Source of the DNA: Filibacter tadaridae
Lineage (GTDB): Bacteria; Bacillota; Bacilli; Bacillales_A; Planococcaceae
Direction: 5' to 3'
DNA length: 64,000 nucleotides
Assembly: GCF_900609045.1 (NCBI RefSeq)
Contig: NZ_UXAV01000042.1
Span: 186,001-250,000, forward strand
Shown: positions 1 through 8,360 of the stretch, piece after piece
Numbering within the stretch: position 1 is the first letter of the stretch
Layout: the number at the start of each line of letters is the position of its first letter
Translations under genes and position numbers: made by a program
Notes under the pieces: model-generated
What the model was told of the DNA's origin: nothing
Databases searched by the model: none
The model's input: only the letters and a program-made list of their open reading frames with translations

Positions 1-99
1 GGCGGGAAAATGCTGAAAGATATGGGCATTCGCTTTGAAAATGGCCTTAGTGGTCAAAAAGCACGAATTAAGTTATTGCTAGAACTTTGCGCAATCTAA
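1..99 (+). CDS. L-asparaginase, C-terminal end (partial)
   Basis: The window opens inside a reading frame that runs without a stop for 32 codons and ends at TAA 97-99. The tail contains GGKML, a following MGI and then KARIKLLLEL, the pattern I know from the C-terminus of Firmicute L-asparaginases, where the segment packs against the C-terminal domain. Only the last tenth of such a protein (about 320 residues) is present, so no catalytic residue is visible. It converges on ypdA across a shared terminator. The family call rests on this short tail alone and could be wrong. Confidence 0.55.
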   Translation, partial: GGKMLKDMGIRFENGLSGQKARIKLLLELCAI

Positions 100-156
100 A
101 AATACTGTTTCTTCAGCTGAGTTTAGTACAGCTGTAGAAACAGTATTTCTTTAATT
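100..156. terminator. bidirectional terminator between asparaginase tail and ypdA
   Basis: A long inverted repeat pairs aaatactgtttct (from 100) with agaaacagtattt (to 148), extended inward by tcagctg/cagctgt. T-rich sequence follows on the plus strand and A-rich sequence precedes it, so it can end both converging transcripts. It overlaps the stop codon of ypdA. Confidence 0.85.
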
Positions 157-1116
157 TCTTTTTGACGCGATTGCGTTTGCAATTAGGCCGCCATGAAGTC
201 TTCCGTTTTCGATGAAAATTTCATTAGCATTATTACCGGCAGCGATAACTCCCGCAATATAAAGCCCTTCGATATTTGTTTCCATTGACTCCTCATTGAA
301 CATCGGGCGACCATTATCAGTTGAAAATTTCATACCGATTTTTTCGAAAAACGAATAATCTGGATGATAGCCAATCATGGCGAAAACATAGTCATTTGGT
401 TGCGTAAACGTTTCTCCACTTTTAGTTATCGTTACTGCATTCTCAGAAACTTTTGTGACATGCGCATTGAAATGCATGTCAACTGCGCCATTCCGAACGA
501 GACTATCAAAACCGGGCAGAATCCAAGGCTTAACACTTGGCGAATAGGCACTACCGCGATATACAACTGTGACAGAAGCACCGGCACGTTCTAACTCGAT
601 TGCAGCATCAACAGATGAATTTTTTCCGCCAATTACAACAACCTTTTTCCCGAAGAAAGGATGCGCCTCTTTAAAATAATGAAATACGTTCGGCAGTTCC
701 TCTCCAACGATACCAAGTTTGTTCGGATTGTCATAATATCCTGTGGCAATAACGACGTTAGTAGCTAAGTACTGTGCTTTATCGGTTTTAACAATAAAAT
801 CATCTTTTTCTTTGACAACACCTTCAACGGTTTCAAAACTGTTAATAATAAGCTCTTTCATCTTTACAACTTCCCTATAGTAAACAAGCGCATCATTCCG
901 TTTCGGCTTCTCTATTGCTGTAATGAATGGGATATCCCCAATAGATAACTTTATGCTCGAACTGAAAAAGGTTTGATGTGTAGGGTATTTATAAATGGAA
1001 TTGACAATATTTCCTTTTTCGATAATAAGAACGTCTAGTCCTTTATTTTTCAATTCAATTGCCGCCGAAAGTCCACATGGACCTCCACCGACAATTATTA
1101 CATCTTTTTTGTTCAT
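151..1116 (-). CDS. ypdA: YpdA-type flavin disulfide reductase (bacillithiol disulfide reductase)
   Basis: This 321-residue protein matches YpdA, an NADPH-dependent FAD enzyme of the cytoplasm that recycles oxidised bacillithiol in Firmicutes. The FAD motif GGGPCG lies at residues 10-15, and Cys14 inside it is the conserved redox cysteine of the family. A second dinucleotide fold, GGKNSSVDAA near residue 163, fits NADPH binding, and YIAGVIAAG near residue 286 is the C-terminal FAD contact. There is no thioredoxin-reductase CxxC, as expected for YpdA. The ATG at 1116 follows a GAGGTGAG ribosome site that lies in the last codons of ypbG, so the two genes are an operon with a 2-base gap. Confidence 0.93.
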   Translation of the reverse strand: MNKKDVIIVGGGPCGLSAAIELKNKGLDVLIIEKGNIVNSIYKYPTHQTFFSSSIKLSIGDIPFITAIEKPKRNDALVYYREVVKMKELIINSFETVEGVVKEKDDFIVKTDKAQYLATNVVIATGYYDNPNKLGIVGEELPNVFHYFKEAHPFFGKKVVVIGGKNSSVDAAIELERAGASVTVVYRGSAYSPSVKPWILPGFDSLVRNGAVDMHFNAHVTKVSENAVTITKSGETFTQPNDYVFAMIGYHPDYSFFEKIGMKFSTDNGRPMFNEESMETNIEGLYIAGVIAAGNNANEIFIENGRLHGGLIANAIASKRN

Positions 1117-1118
1117 AG

Positions 1119-1916
1119 TTAGCTCACCTCTACTACACTTTCCCCGTAATTGATTTGAATAACGTGACTTTCTGGTGCAGCGCCAAGTCGAAGTGGAAGT
1201 GTCGACGTACCATAACCATTACTGATTAGTTTCGCACGACCTTCTTCCAAACGAAATTCCCCTTTATCTTGTAAACCATATTTCCCTATACGAATTTGTC
1301 CACCGTGTGTATGCCCTGCAAGCATTAATAACGGTTTACAATACTGTTCGACTATCCGGAACAATGACGGCGTATGCGTGACGACAATGACAAACTCATA
1401 GTCTTCAATATACTGTAAAGTTGAACCGAAATCGACTTTTCGGCTTGATGGATCATCCGAGCCACAGATGCAAAAACGTGGATGACCTGGAATAGTAGCA
1501 CTTTCATTATCCAAAATCTTTCCACCATTATGCGTTATAATTTTTCTGATTTCATCTTCTTCTACTTCACGATCATTATTTCCCCAAACGAAAAATATTG
1601 GCCCAAGAGTTGCAAGATACCGAATATTTTTCTCTATACGCTTTAAAGGGACGCCTTTCTCCGCGAGATCTCCGCCGATAATAACAATATCAATTTCTCT
1701 CTCATTCTGGACTTTTTTAATTAGTTTTGCATCAATCTTCCGTCGGTGAATATCCGATATGAAGAAGACGGATAACTTATCAGTTGCAGCATCATGCGGA
1801 CAAGCGTTCATTTCATGATGAATAACATTTCTCTTCTTAGCCGAAACAAACATGAAAGATATAAATCCAACAGACAAAGAGAAAAATGTCCCTAACAATT
1901 TGTTTATCGTAATCAC
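1119..1916 (-). CDS. ypbG: membrane-anchored metallophosphoesterase, YpbG-like
   Basis: Calcineurin-like phosphoesterase of about 265 residues. The metal-binding blocks appear in order: ISDIHRR, GGDLAEKG, GNNDRE, THTPS and LAGHTHGGQ. A single hydrophobic segment near the N-terminus suggests a membrane anchor. The frame is open to 1991, but I choose GTG 1916 because GAGAGGGG lies just upstream and the longer version would run into ypbE; spacing is short, so the start is not certain. The substrate is unknown; relatives cleave phosphodiesters such as lipid or nucleotide esters. It sits between ypbE and ypdA, as in the B. subtilis yp cluster. Confidence 0.88.
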   Translation of the reverse strand: MITINKLLGTFFSLSVGFISFMFVSAKKRNVIHHEMNACPHDAATDKLSVFFISDIHRRKIDAKLIKKVQNEREIDIVIIGGDLAEKGVPLKRIEKNIRYLATLGPIFFVWGNNDREVEEDEIRKIITHNGGKILDNESATIPGHPRFCICGSDDPSSRKVDFGSTLQYIEDYEFVIVVTHTPSLFRIVEQYCKPLLMLAGHTHGGQIRIGKYGLQDKGEFRLEEGRAKLISNGYGTSTLPLRLGAAPESHVIQINYGESVVEVS

Positions 1917-1977
1917 GCATCCCCTCTCTATATGAAAAAGACAAAGCCATGAAACTTTGCCTCTTTCGAGTTTGTAA

Positions 1978-2586
1978 TTATGGAATAACAAGTGTCTGCC
2001 CTACAACAATTTCGTTGGAAGAAAGACCATTTGCTTTTTTAATTTTATCAACGCCGTTACCCGAGCCGTAATATTTAAGTGAGATTCTATATAGGTTTTC
2101 ATTACTTGCAACTTTATGCGTTTTAGGTGTACCTTTTTCTTCAGGCTCAACTTCTTTTTTCGGCTGCTCTACAATTACAGGTTTTGAATCCACCTTATCG
2201 ACTGGATTGGTTTTTGTAACTGGTTTAGTCTCTTTATTTTTTTCTTTTTCTGCATCATCCACGGAAATATCTTTTTCAGTATCGTTCTTTCCATCAGTAT
2301 TTTTGTTACTTGTTTCATAGAGGAAGGCTTGGTCCTCAACTTTAGCTGATGTTGCATCTCCTGGATTATAGAAATCGGATATTACATAGACTAAAATAAC
2401 AACGGGCACTAATGTAAATAAGCCGAGAACGATATTAATCATCATATGTCCAGATTTCTTTTTTGTTCGATGATTTTTCCGATGTAATTCGGCACGCGAT
2501 GGTAAGTTCTCCTCACCAAGTTCATCATCAAAACTGATTTCCTTTCGATGCTCTTCGAATTCAGTTTTATAATCATCTTTTTCCAT
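1978..2586 (-). CDS. ypbE: LysM-domain membrane protein, YpbE-like
   Basis: About 202 residues: a charged cytoplasmic N-terminus, one membrane span near residues 49-70, a low-complexity Lys/Glu/Asp/Pro-rich linker, and a C-terminal LysM domain of about 45 residues ([18 protein letters not shown] to the final VGQTLVIP). LysM binds N-acetylglucosamine in peptidoglycan, so the protein probably tethers the membrane to the wall. GTG 2592 is in frame, but ATG 2586 has the better distance (9 bases) from the AGGAG site. Its end overlaps the upstream frame of ypbG. Function is not established. Confidence 0.85.
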   Translation of the reverse strand: MEKDDYKTEFEEHRKEISFDDELGEENLPSRAELHRKNHRTKKKSGHMMINIVLGLFTLVPVVILVYVISDFYNPGDATSAKVEDQAFLYETSNKNTDGKNDTEKDISVDDAEKEKNKETKPVTKTNPVDKVDSKPVIVEQPKKEVEPEEKGTPKTHKVASNENLYRISLKYYGSGNGVDKIKKANGLSSNEIVVGQTLVIP

Positions 2587-2665
2587 TGTCACATTCTCCT
2601 ATCGCGAGGTGCTGTTCTTTCATTATGACGAGTTTTGTCGAAAAAGTAAATGGACAAAGAACCTG

Positions 2666-4102
2666 TCACCCTAGAAGTTCAATGAGTCTTTCCGTCCAGT
2701 TTAGTGGGCGTTTCGCTAAATTGGTCACCTGTGGTCCCTGAAGCCATCGATCATCCACTGTTCCACAGACTGAACAGCATGATTCCGGCTTTATAATTGA
2801 ACTTTCGCCAAAAAACGTTAGAATCATCTCGCGGATGCATGTTGTGGAATAAATTAAACGGAGTATCGTCTGAAGTTGGAATTCCTTATCTTGTACCAAT
2901 TTTTCCATTCGACGAACGACTTCTTCCAAATACATCCTTTCAAGATAATAGTCAATAATTCGTTTGCCTGTTGCAGTGATTTTTGCCATTTCTGCTGCTT
3001 CGTCAGACGGAATATTTTTTTGTAGTAAACTCGTATAATGACGGATTTCTTTTTCTGTTGGAATATCTCCTTGGATTATAAACCTTGTTCTTCCTTCATC
3101 TTCGTGTGAATACAATAATGTTGCTGCTGATTGCAATCCATCCCGCCCTGCACGCCCCACTTCCTGAATATAGCCTGCAATGGACTGCGGGATATGTTCG
3201 TGAATGATCTGTCGGATGTCTATTTTATGTATACCCATCCCGAAGGCATTTGTAGCACAAATCCAATTAATTTCCCCGCTGATGAATTGTTCTTGAATGA
3301 ACGCACGGTCCTCTTGTTCTTTTCCAGCATGATAAGCCGCAATTGAAAGACCCTTTTCTTGAAGTAATGACGATAAATCATCTGCACGTCTGCGTGAAGC
3401 TACATAGATGATTCCAGGTCCTTTTGTTTCAAGAAGTCGTTGTTGAATCCACCTCGTTTTAGTAGTCTCGGAATCCAAATCCATAATTGTATACGAAATG
3501 TTCGGTCGATCCAATGGATATTGGTGAAGAGTCGGTTCTTCTAAATTCAAATAATGACCAATATCCCTTATCACTTTTTTATCAGCAGTCGCCGTGAGTG
3601 CTAAAACGGGAGGACGGCCCTCATATGCAAAGAATTCACCAATGTGTAAATAATCAGGTCTAAAATCAAATCCCCATTGGGAAATACAATGGGCCTCATC
3701 CACTACTATTAAAGACAAGTTTAGCCTTTCTATACTATTTTTCACGGATTTCCGTAAAAGCATTTCAGGTGAAATGAAAATAAATTTATAACGCTCCAAA
3801 TTGGCTGTAATCTGTTTCTTTTCTGTATAATTTAAAAATGAATTTAGTGCAATAACTCGTTTTTCACCATATCTCTTCATATTCGCAACTTGGTCTTCCA
3901 TTAGCGCAACAAGTGGTGAAATAACGAGGACTGAACCATTCAATACATAACCGGGCAGTTGGTAACATAACGATTTTCCAGTGCCAGTTGGCAAGATGGC
4001 AATTGTATCCTTACCTTCTAGCACATCCTGAATGACTTGCTCTTGACCGGGTCTGAATTGGTCAAATCCAAATTTATTTTTGAGTACTGTATGTATATCC
4101 AT
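2666..4102 (-). CDS. recS: RecQ-family ATP-dependent DNA helicase (RecS/YpbC type)
   Basis: A 478-residue superfamily 2 helicase. Walker A is TGTGKS near residue 41, the Walker B box is DEAH within VVDEAHCISQWGFDFRP, and motif VI is QEVGRAGRDG. A zinc-binding region with cysteines near residues 424-448 (CIREM then ESCCSVC) follows, but no HRDC domain, so it is shorter than classical RecQ (about 600). Length and position next to ypbB match B. subtilis RecS (YpbC), a helicase linked to recombination repair. Its ATG overlaps the ypbB stop codon (TAATG), so translation is coupled. Confidence 0.9.
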   Translation of the reverse strand: MDIHTVLKNKFGFDQFRPGQEQVIQDVLEGKDTIAILPTGTGKSLCYQLPGYVLNGSVLVISPLVALMEDQVANMKRYGEKRVIALNSFLNYTEKKQITANLERYKFIFISPEMLLRKSVKNSIERLNLSLIVVDEAHCISQWGFDFRPDYLHIGEFFAYEGRPPVLALTATADKKVIRDIGHYLNLEEPTLHQYPLDRPNISYTIMDLDSETTKTRWIQQRLLETKGPGIIYVASRRRADDLSSLLQEKGLSIAAYHAGKEQEDRAFIQEQFISGEINWICATNAFGMGIHKIDIRQIIHEHIPQSIAGYIQEVGRAGRDGLQSAATLLYSHEDEGRTRFIIQGDIPTEKEIRHYTSLLQKNIPSDEAAEMAKITATGKRIIDYYLERMYLEEVVRRMEKLVQDKEFQLQTILRLIYSTTCIREMILTFFGESSIIKPESCCSVCGTVDDRWLQGPQVTNLAKRPLNWTERLIELLG

Positions 4103-5142
4103 TACGCACCCTCCCCTGTTCGTGCGCCCAAAATGAGGCGTAATTGGAAATAGGTTAATGACTTAAACTCGTCTTTTAATAGACGCAATCTTTTTGTCCC
4201 GAGTTCATTCATTTTTGCAATGACCGCGATTGTCTCTTCTTCCGACACGAACATCTGAAGAGGAAAATCAGTGTTGTTAATTGACATTTCAACAAAATGG
4301 TCTTCAATTGTACTGACTTTTAATTGGCGTGCAGTGGCAATCTCTTCAATTGACATACCCTGATCAAATAATCGTTTCGTTTTTGTAGAAGACTCCGTCA
4401 AATAGGAGGACACTTTTATGTCTGCCGCCATTTTTTGTAACAGTTGCAGGTCTGTTGAACTTTCTATAACAGTCAATAGCATATGTAGGCTTTCTATAAA
4501 CATCAGACGAATAGTAAACGGATTTAGTTTCAAACTTTCCGCTAACTGATCCCATGTCCATCCTGATAATCCGTAGCCAGCCAATCGATGTGTAAAAATG
4601 ACCTTTTGAAGGTCACTCATTTCACTTCGAATAATGCCTATCGTTAACTCTTCACCTACTTGGCGGCTGAATAATGGATTTTTAATCGGTAGCTCATATA
4701 ACAATTTCTTTACAAACGTTTGGATATTCATATCTTTTTGAATAGGCATAAATGACTTTTTCCCCGCTCGAATATTTGACATCGTTTGGACGGTCAAAGT
4801 TAATCTTCCATAGAAAATCATCTCTCTTCCCCTGTAATCCCAACCATAAAAGCGATAAGATGGTAATATCGAAAGTTCCAATCGTCCTTTCTCCGTCACA
4901 GTTACAAGAGAGTCATCCGATGTAGCGATATAACCTAATTCAATAAGTCTATTTGCTGCCTCATCGAACGTCACAATACGCAGTTTCGGAAGTAAACCGA
5001 AAAATGGTTTCAAGCCATAGTATTCAACATCTTGCAATGTTTGGCCCGAACGTTTCCCTCGCAATAGATGGAACCCCGCGTAAATAGTGCGCTCCCCGTC
5101 CAACTTATTTATAATTGTTAATAGAATGGATGAAAGATTCAA
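4102..5142 (-). CDS. ypbB: YpbB-like helix-turn-helix protein
   Basis: A 346-residue cytoplasmic protein of the YpbB family, found next to recS in Bacillales. No catalytic motif is visible. The C-terminal third carries a helix-turn-helix-like stretch (MSIEEIATARQLKVSTIEDHF, in part) typical of the HTH_40 domain associated with RecQ-type helicases, so a role in loading or steering the helicase is plausible but inferred. It is first in the ypbB-recS unit and stands back to back with fer. Confidence 0.82.
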   Translation of the reverse strand: MNLSSILLTIINKLDGERTIYAGFHLLRGKRSGQTLQDVEYYGLKPFFGLLPKLRIVTFDEAANRLIELGYIATSDDSLVTVTEKGRLELSILPSYRFYGWDYRGREMIFYGRLTLTVQTMSNIRAGKKSFMPIQKDMNIQTFVKKLLYELPIKNPLFSRQVGEELTIGIIRSEMSDLQKVIFTHRLAGYGLSGWTWDQLAESLKLNPFTIRLMFIESLHMLLTVIESSTDLQLLQKMAADIKVSSYLTESSTKTKRLFDQGMSIEEIATARQLKVSTIEDHFVEMSINNTDFPLQMFVSEEETIAVIAKMNELGTKRLRLLKDEFKSLTYFQLRLILGARTGEGA

Positions 5143-5174
5143 AGGAAATTCCCCCAGCTCTTAAATGTTTTTTG

Positions 5175-5503
<329 letters not shown>

Positions 5504-5539
5504 ACAATAGATTGTCCACCACCGGAAAACTTTACAAAT

Positions 5540-5580
5540 AAATAGCGCGTATCCCATATTTAATGGGATACGCGCTATTT
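5540..5580. terminator. bidirectional terminator between fer and ribU
   Basis: A near-perfect stem of 18 base pairs (aaatagcgcgtatcccat against its complement ending at 5580) with a 5-base loop and A/T runs on both sides separates the converging genes. Confidence 0.9.
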
Positions 5581-5581
5581 A

Positions 5582-6163
5582 TTATGCCATCAATTGAGCC
5601 CTTTGTTGTGCAATCCATTTTTTCATACTTCCGAAGAGAAGTAAGGAAACCGTCATCAAGATAATTCCTTTTATTAAGTTGAACGGTAAAATTCCAAGGA
5701 CAATCATTTTATATAATGCTTCACTCGAATTTACAGGTGCATTGAGAAAATACGTATACATCGGCAGGAATAGTACGTAGTTGAGTACACTCATTCCTAC
5801 AGCCATCGCCACTGTGCCTGCAATCAGACCTGCTGTAAGCCCTTTTGTTGAACGGAATTTATTGAAAATCCAATAAATCGGTAAAATGAACAGGATGCCC
5901 GTCGTAAAATTCGCGATTTCACCAACAGGAACGCCCGTTGGACTTCCAGACATGAACCAATGCATTAGATTTTTGATCAATTCAACGGAAATACCGCCCA
6001 CAGGTCCTAGTGTCATAATTGCCAATACAGCGGGAATCTCACTGAAATCGATTTTCAAAAATCCTGGTAGTGGCGGAATAGGGAAGTTGAATTGCATCAA
6101 AACAGTCCCGATACTCCCAAGTATTGCGATGAGAATCATTTTCCGTAGCTTGTTATTTTTCAT
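5582..6163 (-). CDS. ribU: riboflavin transporter, ECF S component RibU
   Basis: A 193-residue integral membrane protein with about six hydrophobic segments. The early stretch FKIDFSEIPA-like (LKIDFSEIP) and the LGPVGGI segment are typical of RibU (YpaA/FmnP), the substrate-binding S subunit of the energy-coupling factor transporter that imports riboflavin and FMN. The shared EcfA/T subunits are not in the window. ATG 6163 has an AAAGGAGAG site 8 bases upstream; the frame stays open to 6274 but that extension is basic and lacks a site. The FMN riboswitch upstream confirms the assignment. Confidence 0.93.
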   Translation of the reverse strand: MKNNKLRKMILIAILGSIGTVLMQFNFPIPPLPGFLKIDFSEIPAVLAIMTLGPVGGISVELIKNLMHWFMSGSPTGVPVGEIANFTTGILFILPIYWIFNKFRSTKGLTAGLIAGTVAMAVGMSVLNYVLFLPMYTYFLNAPVNSSEALYKMIVLGILPFNLIKGIILMTVSLLLFGSMKKWIAQQRAQLMA

Positions 6164-6228
6164 TTGTTCCTCTCTCCTTTTGCGATTCACTTCAAAAGAG
6201 GAAAGGTCGGTCCGCATTTTATGTCGAC

Positions 6229-6260
6229 AAAAAATCCCAAAAGCAGTTAAGCTCAAGGGA
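6229..6260 (-). terminator. possible riboswitch expression-platform terminator
   Basis: On the minus strand TCCC(TT)GAGC can pair with GC(TT)TTGGGA around a short loop, followed by six T. It lies 120 bases beyond the FMN aptamer and before the ribU ribosome site. The stem has two mismatches, so the role is only possible. Confidence 0.35.
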
Positions 6261-6377
6261 GTTGAAAGGCACACTTAAATAGGATAATAAAAGGAGGCTG
6301 ATTGTATACAGCTCACATTTTTAATCCGAACTTAAATAGGCTTTCTCTTTGTAGACAACACAAAAAGACGGCCGCAC

Positions 6378-6508
6378 CTTCACCTTCTCCCATCCAGACT
6401 ATACTGTCGGCTCCGGAATCACACCGGAATCAGCTGTTAAGCTCGCGGGCTAGGAAATGAATTTCCATTACCGCCGGTCGGGAATTACACCCTGCCCCGA
6501 AGATGAAT
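6378..6508 (-). promoter_or_regulatory. FMN riboswitch (RFN element)
   Basis: Read on the minus strand, the hallmark segments appear in order: ATCTTCGGGGCAGGGTG, then AATTCCCGACCGGCGGTAAT, a variable hairpin with GCCCGCGAGC, GGTGTGATTCCGGAGCCGAC, and the closing GGATGGGAGAAGGTGAAG. These are the conserved arms of the FMN aptamer. It lies about 215 bases upstream of ribU and should lower its expression when FMN is abundant. Confidence 0.97.
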
Positions 6509-6540
6509 CAATATTTTAATACAACCTTATTGTATACAAA

Positions 6541-6583
6541 AGAAAGTACTTTGTAAACAATCATTGTTTACAAAGTACTTTCT
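6541..6583. terminator. terminator after rsiX
   Basis: A perfect 20-base-pair stem (agaaagtactttgtaaacaa and its complement) with a 3-base loop directly follows the rsiX stop on the minus strand and is trailed by TTTTG. Confidence 0.88.
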
Positions 6584-6589
6584 CTAAGG

Positions 6590-7780
6590 TTACTCTGGAA
6601 ATGGAATCGGATTGACGCCCACCGGTTTTGGCAGTGCGCTTGTTAAATCATATTTCCCGAAATTATCTTGAGCAATGTTTTCAAGACGAATTCGTTTATT
6701 ATAATTACCTGCAGTTAACATAAATCCTTCAATCATCGCAGTTGCTTCACTCGGATCCATTGTGAGTAGATTAAGTCGTTTTGTAAACGTAATGATCGCT
6801 ATTTCTCCTGATTCTCTCACATCATATTGAATTGTTTCAGGAACGAGCGGCTTAACAATATCGTTTTGTGCTTCTTTCATAGCTTTTAAAGCTTCTGTAA
6901 CAGTGACTGTATGATCAGCCTCATATGGAATAAGGTAAAACTCACCGGAAGGCATAACATATTTGTAATAGGGTAAATGGCGTTTTAACCCGACCGGTTT
7001 GGTCGTACCAACTTGATCGAACACGGCAGGATTGTCGTTCTCATTTACCGTTTTAAACATCGAATACCCTTTAAACGTTTCCCGCATTGAATTCATATAT
7101 ACATAAATTGTGGCCGAAGACATGTCGTAGCTGTGCTCATCCGGAACTTGATGTATGATTGTTTGTTTTTGTGCAGTTACTTCACCCCTATACGGATGAT
7201 AGTCATCAAATCCAAGATCCATTTCTGGTATGATGGCTGCATATTTATTATACAATGCCACATTGTCCGGTTCTTCTTTTGGGAAGTCTTGGGCTATCCG
7301 GTCACCTGGTATAAGAAATGTAGCGGGAATAATTGTAGCTGATTCTGTCAAGGCAATTCTGAAAGTAGACGCCCCGTGTAATTCATCCTGAAGGACGATA
7401 TGACTTTCAGGGACTATCCCCTTAAGATCAAAAGCCATAACGTCCATTCCATCGTTTGCCTCAATACTAGCCTCTTCAGTAGACATTGCGGACCTATCCG
7501 CGTTGTCGTCTTGAATGATAGAAACCTCTGAGGCAGCGTCCATCTTCGCATTGTCATTTCCTCGCATCATAGAAGGAATAAGTATGCTAAGAATCAGTAA
7601 AGCTGCAACTGTAGCCATCACTGGCAACCACTTCTTCGAATGACTGTGAGGTGTAGACTTTAATCGCTTATCTTGGTTCAAGCGTGCTAAAATTTCTGAT
7701 TTCGAACGACTATCATGTATATCCGGTACATCCTTCAATAGATGTTCAATCTTTTTGTCATTCCACTCTTTATCGTTCAT
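6590..7780 (-). CDS. rsiX: anti-sigma factor, RsiX-type
   Basis: A 396-residue protein with a cytoplasmic N-terminus of about 48 residues, one membrane span near residues 50-68 (WLPVMATVAALLILSILIP) and a large extracellular domain. This topology and its place directly after an ECF sigma gene identify it as the cognate membrane anti-sigma factor; the resE-sigX-rsiX order equals B. subtilis. The start codon overlaps the sigX stop (ATGA), so the pair is translationally coupled. The extracellular domain could sense envelope stress, but no known sensor fold was recognised. Sequence similarity to RsiX is judged mainly from context. Confidence 0.78.
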   Translation of the reverse strand: MNDKEWNDKKIEHLLKDVPDIHDSRSKSEILARLNQDKRLKSTPHSHSKKWLPVMATVAALLILSILIPSMMRGNDNAKMDAASEVSIIQDDNADRSAMSTEEASIEANDGMDVMAFDLKGIVPESHIVLQDELHGASTFRIALTESATIIPATFLIPGDRIAQDFPKEEPDNVALYNKYAAIIPEMDLGFDDYHPYRGEVTAQKQTIIHQVPDEHSYDMSSATIYVYMNSMRETFKGYSMFKTVNENDNPAVFDQVGTTKPVGLKRHLPYYKYVMPSGEFYLIPYEADHTVTVTEALKAMKEAQNDIVKPLVPETIQYDVRESGEIAIITFTKRLNLLTMDPSEATAMIEGFMLTAGNYNKRIRLENIAQDNFGKYDLTSALPKPVGVNPIPFPE

Positions 7781-8310
7781 TTATTCCCCCCCCTCTCTGT
7801 CGGAAGAGCATTCAATTTCTTTTGCAATGCCTTAATTGCCCGGTGTTGCGTAGTTTTCACTTTACCTTCCGTCCAGTCAAGCGCTTCAGCCGTTTCAGCG
7901 ATTGACAAATCATGAAAGTAACGCATTATGATAACCATTTTCTGATCACCCGTGCATGTATCGAGTGCTTGTAACAGTTCTTTCATCTCTTCACTCAGCG
8001 TTACAATTTCTTCCGGCAAAATCCCTGTCGAAACTAATTCACTTTTTTCCCAATCGAACTTATCGAACAAATGCTTTTTCCGTACGGCATTTTTTCTAAA
8101 TTGGTCGATTGCAACATTTTTAGCGATTGAAAAGAGCCATGTCTTTTCGGAACTTTTCCCCTCGAAACCGGAATATGCCCGTAACACCCTAACGTATACT
8201 TCGTGCATAAGATCCTCAGCTTGGTCACGATCTCCCGTTAAATAGATGAGAAACTTAAAAACGTCATGGTGAAACTGTTCATAAAGCCGATGAAAAACGG
8301 AGTCGTCCAT
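7777..8310 (-). CDS. sigX: ECF sigma factor, SigX-type
   Basis: A 177-residue ECF sigma factor. Region 2 is at residues 6-75 (FLIYLTGDRDQAEDLMHEVYVRV with the KTWLFSIAKNVAIDQFRK block) and region 4 at about 115-165 (MRYFHDLSIAETAEALDWTEGKVKTTQHRA). In B. subtilis SigX controls cell-surface charge and resistance to cationic peptides. Here it lies between resE and rsiX exactly as there. A GGGGG site precedes ATG 8310, and an autoregulatory-type promoter lies just upstream in the 3' end of resE. Confidence 0.9.
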   Translation of the reverse strand: MDDSVFHRLYEQFHHDVFKFLIYLTGDRDQAEDLMHEVYVRVLRAYSGFEGKSSEKTWLFSIAKNVAIDQFRKNAVRKKHLFDKFDWEKSELVSTGILPEEIVTLSEEMKELLQALDTCTGDQKMVIIMRYFHDLSIAETAEALDWTEGKVKTTQHRAIKALQKKLNALPTERGGNK

Positions 8311-8334
8311 GAAATACCCCCGTTCATAGAATTA

Positions 8335-8360
8335 GTCGTAATTCAGGCAATTAAGTTACA
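8335..8360 (-). promoter_or_regulatory. candidate ECF (SigX) autoregulatory promoter
   Basis: On the minus strand TGTAAC (8360-8355) and CGAC (8338-8335) are separated by 16 bases, the layout of B. subtilis SigX/SigW promoters. The -35 box overlaps the resE stop codon and the -10 lies 25 bases before sigX, leaving a short leader with the ribosome site. Confidence 0.7.
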
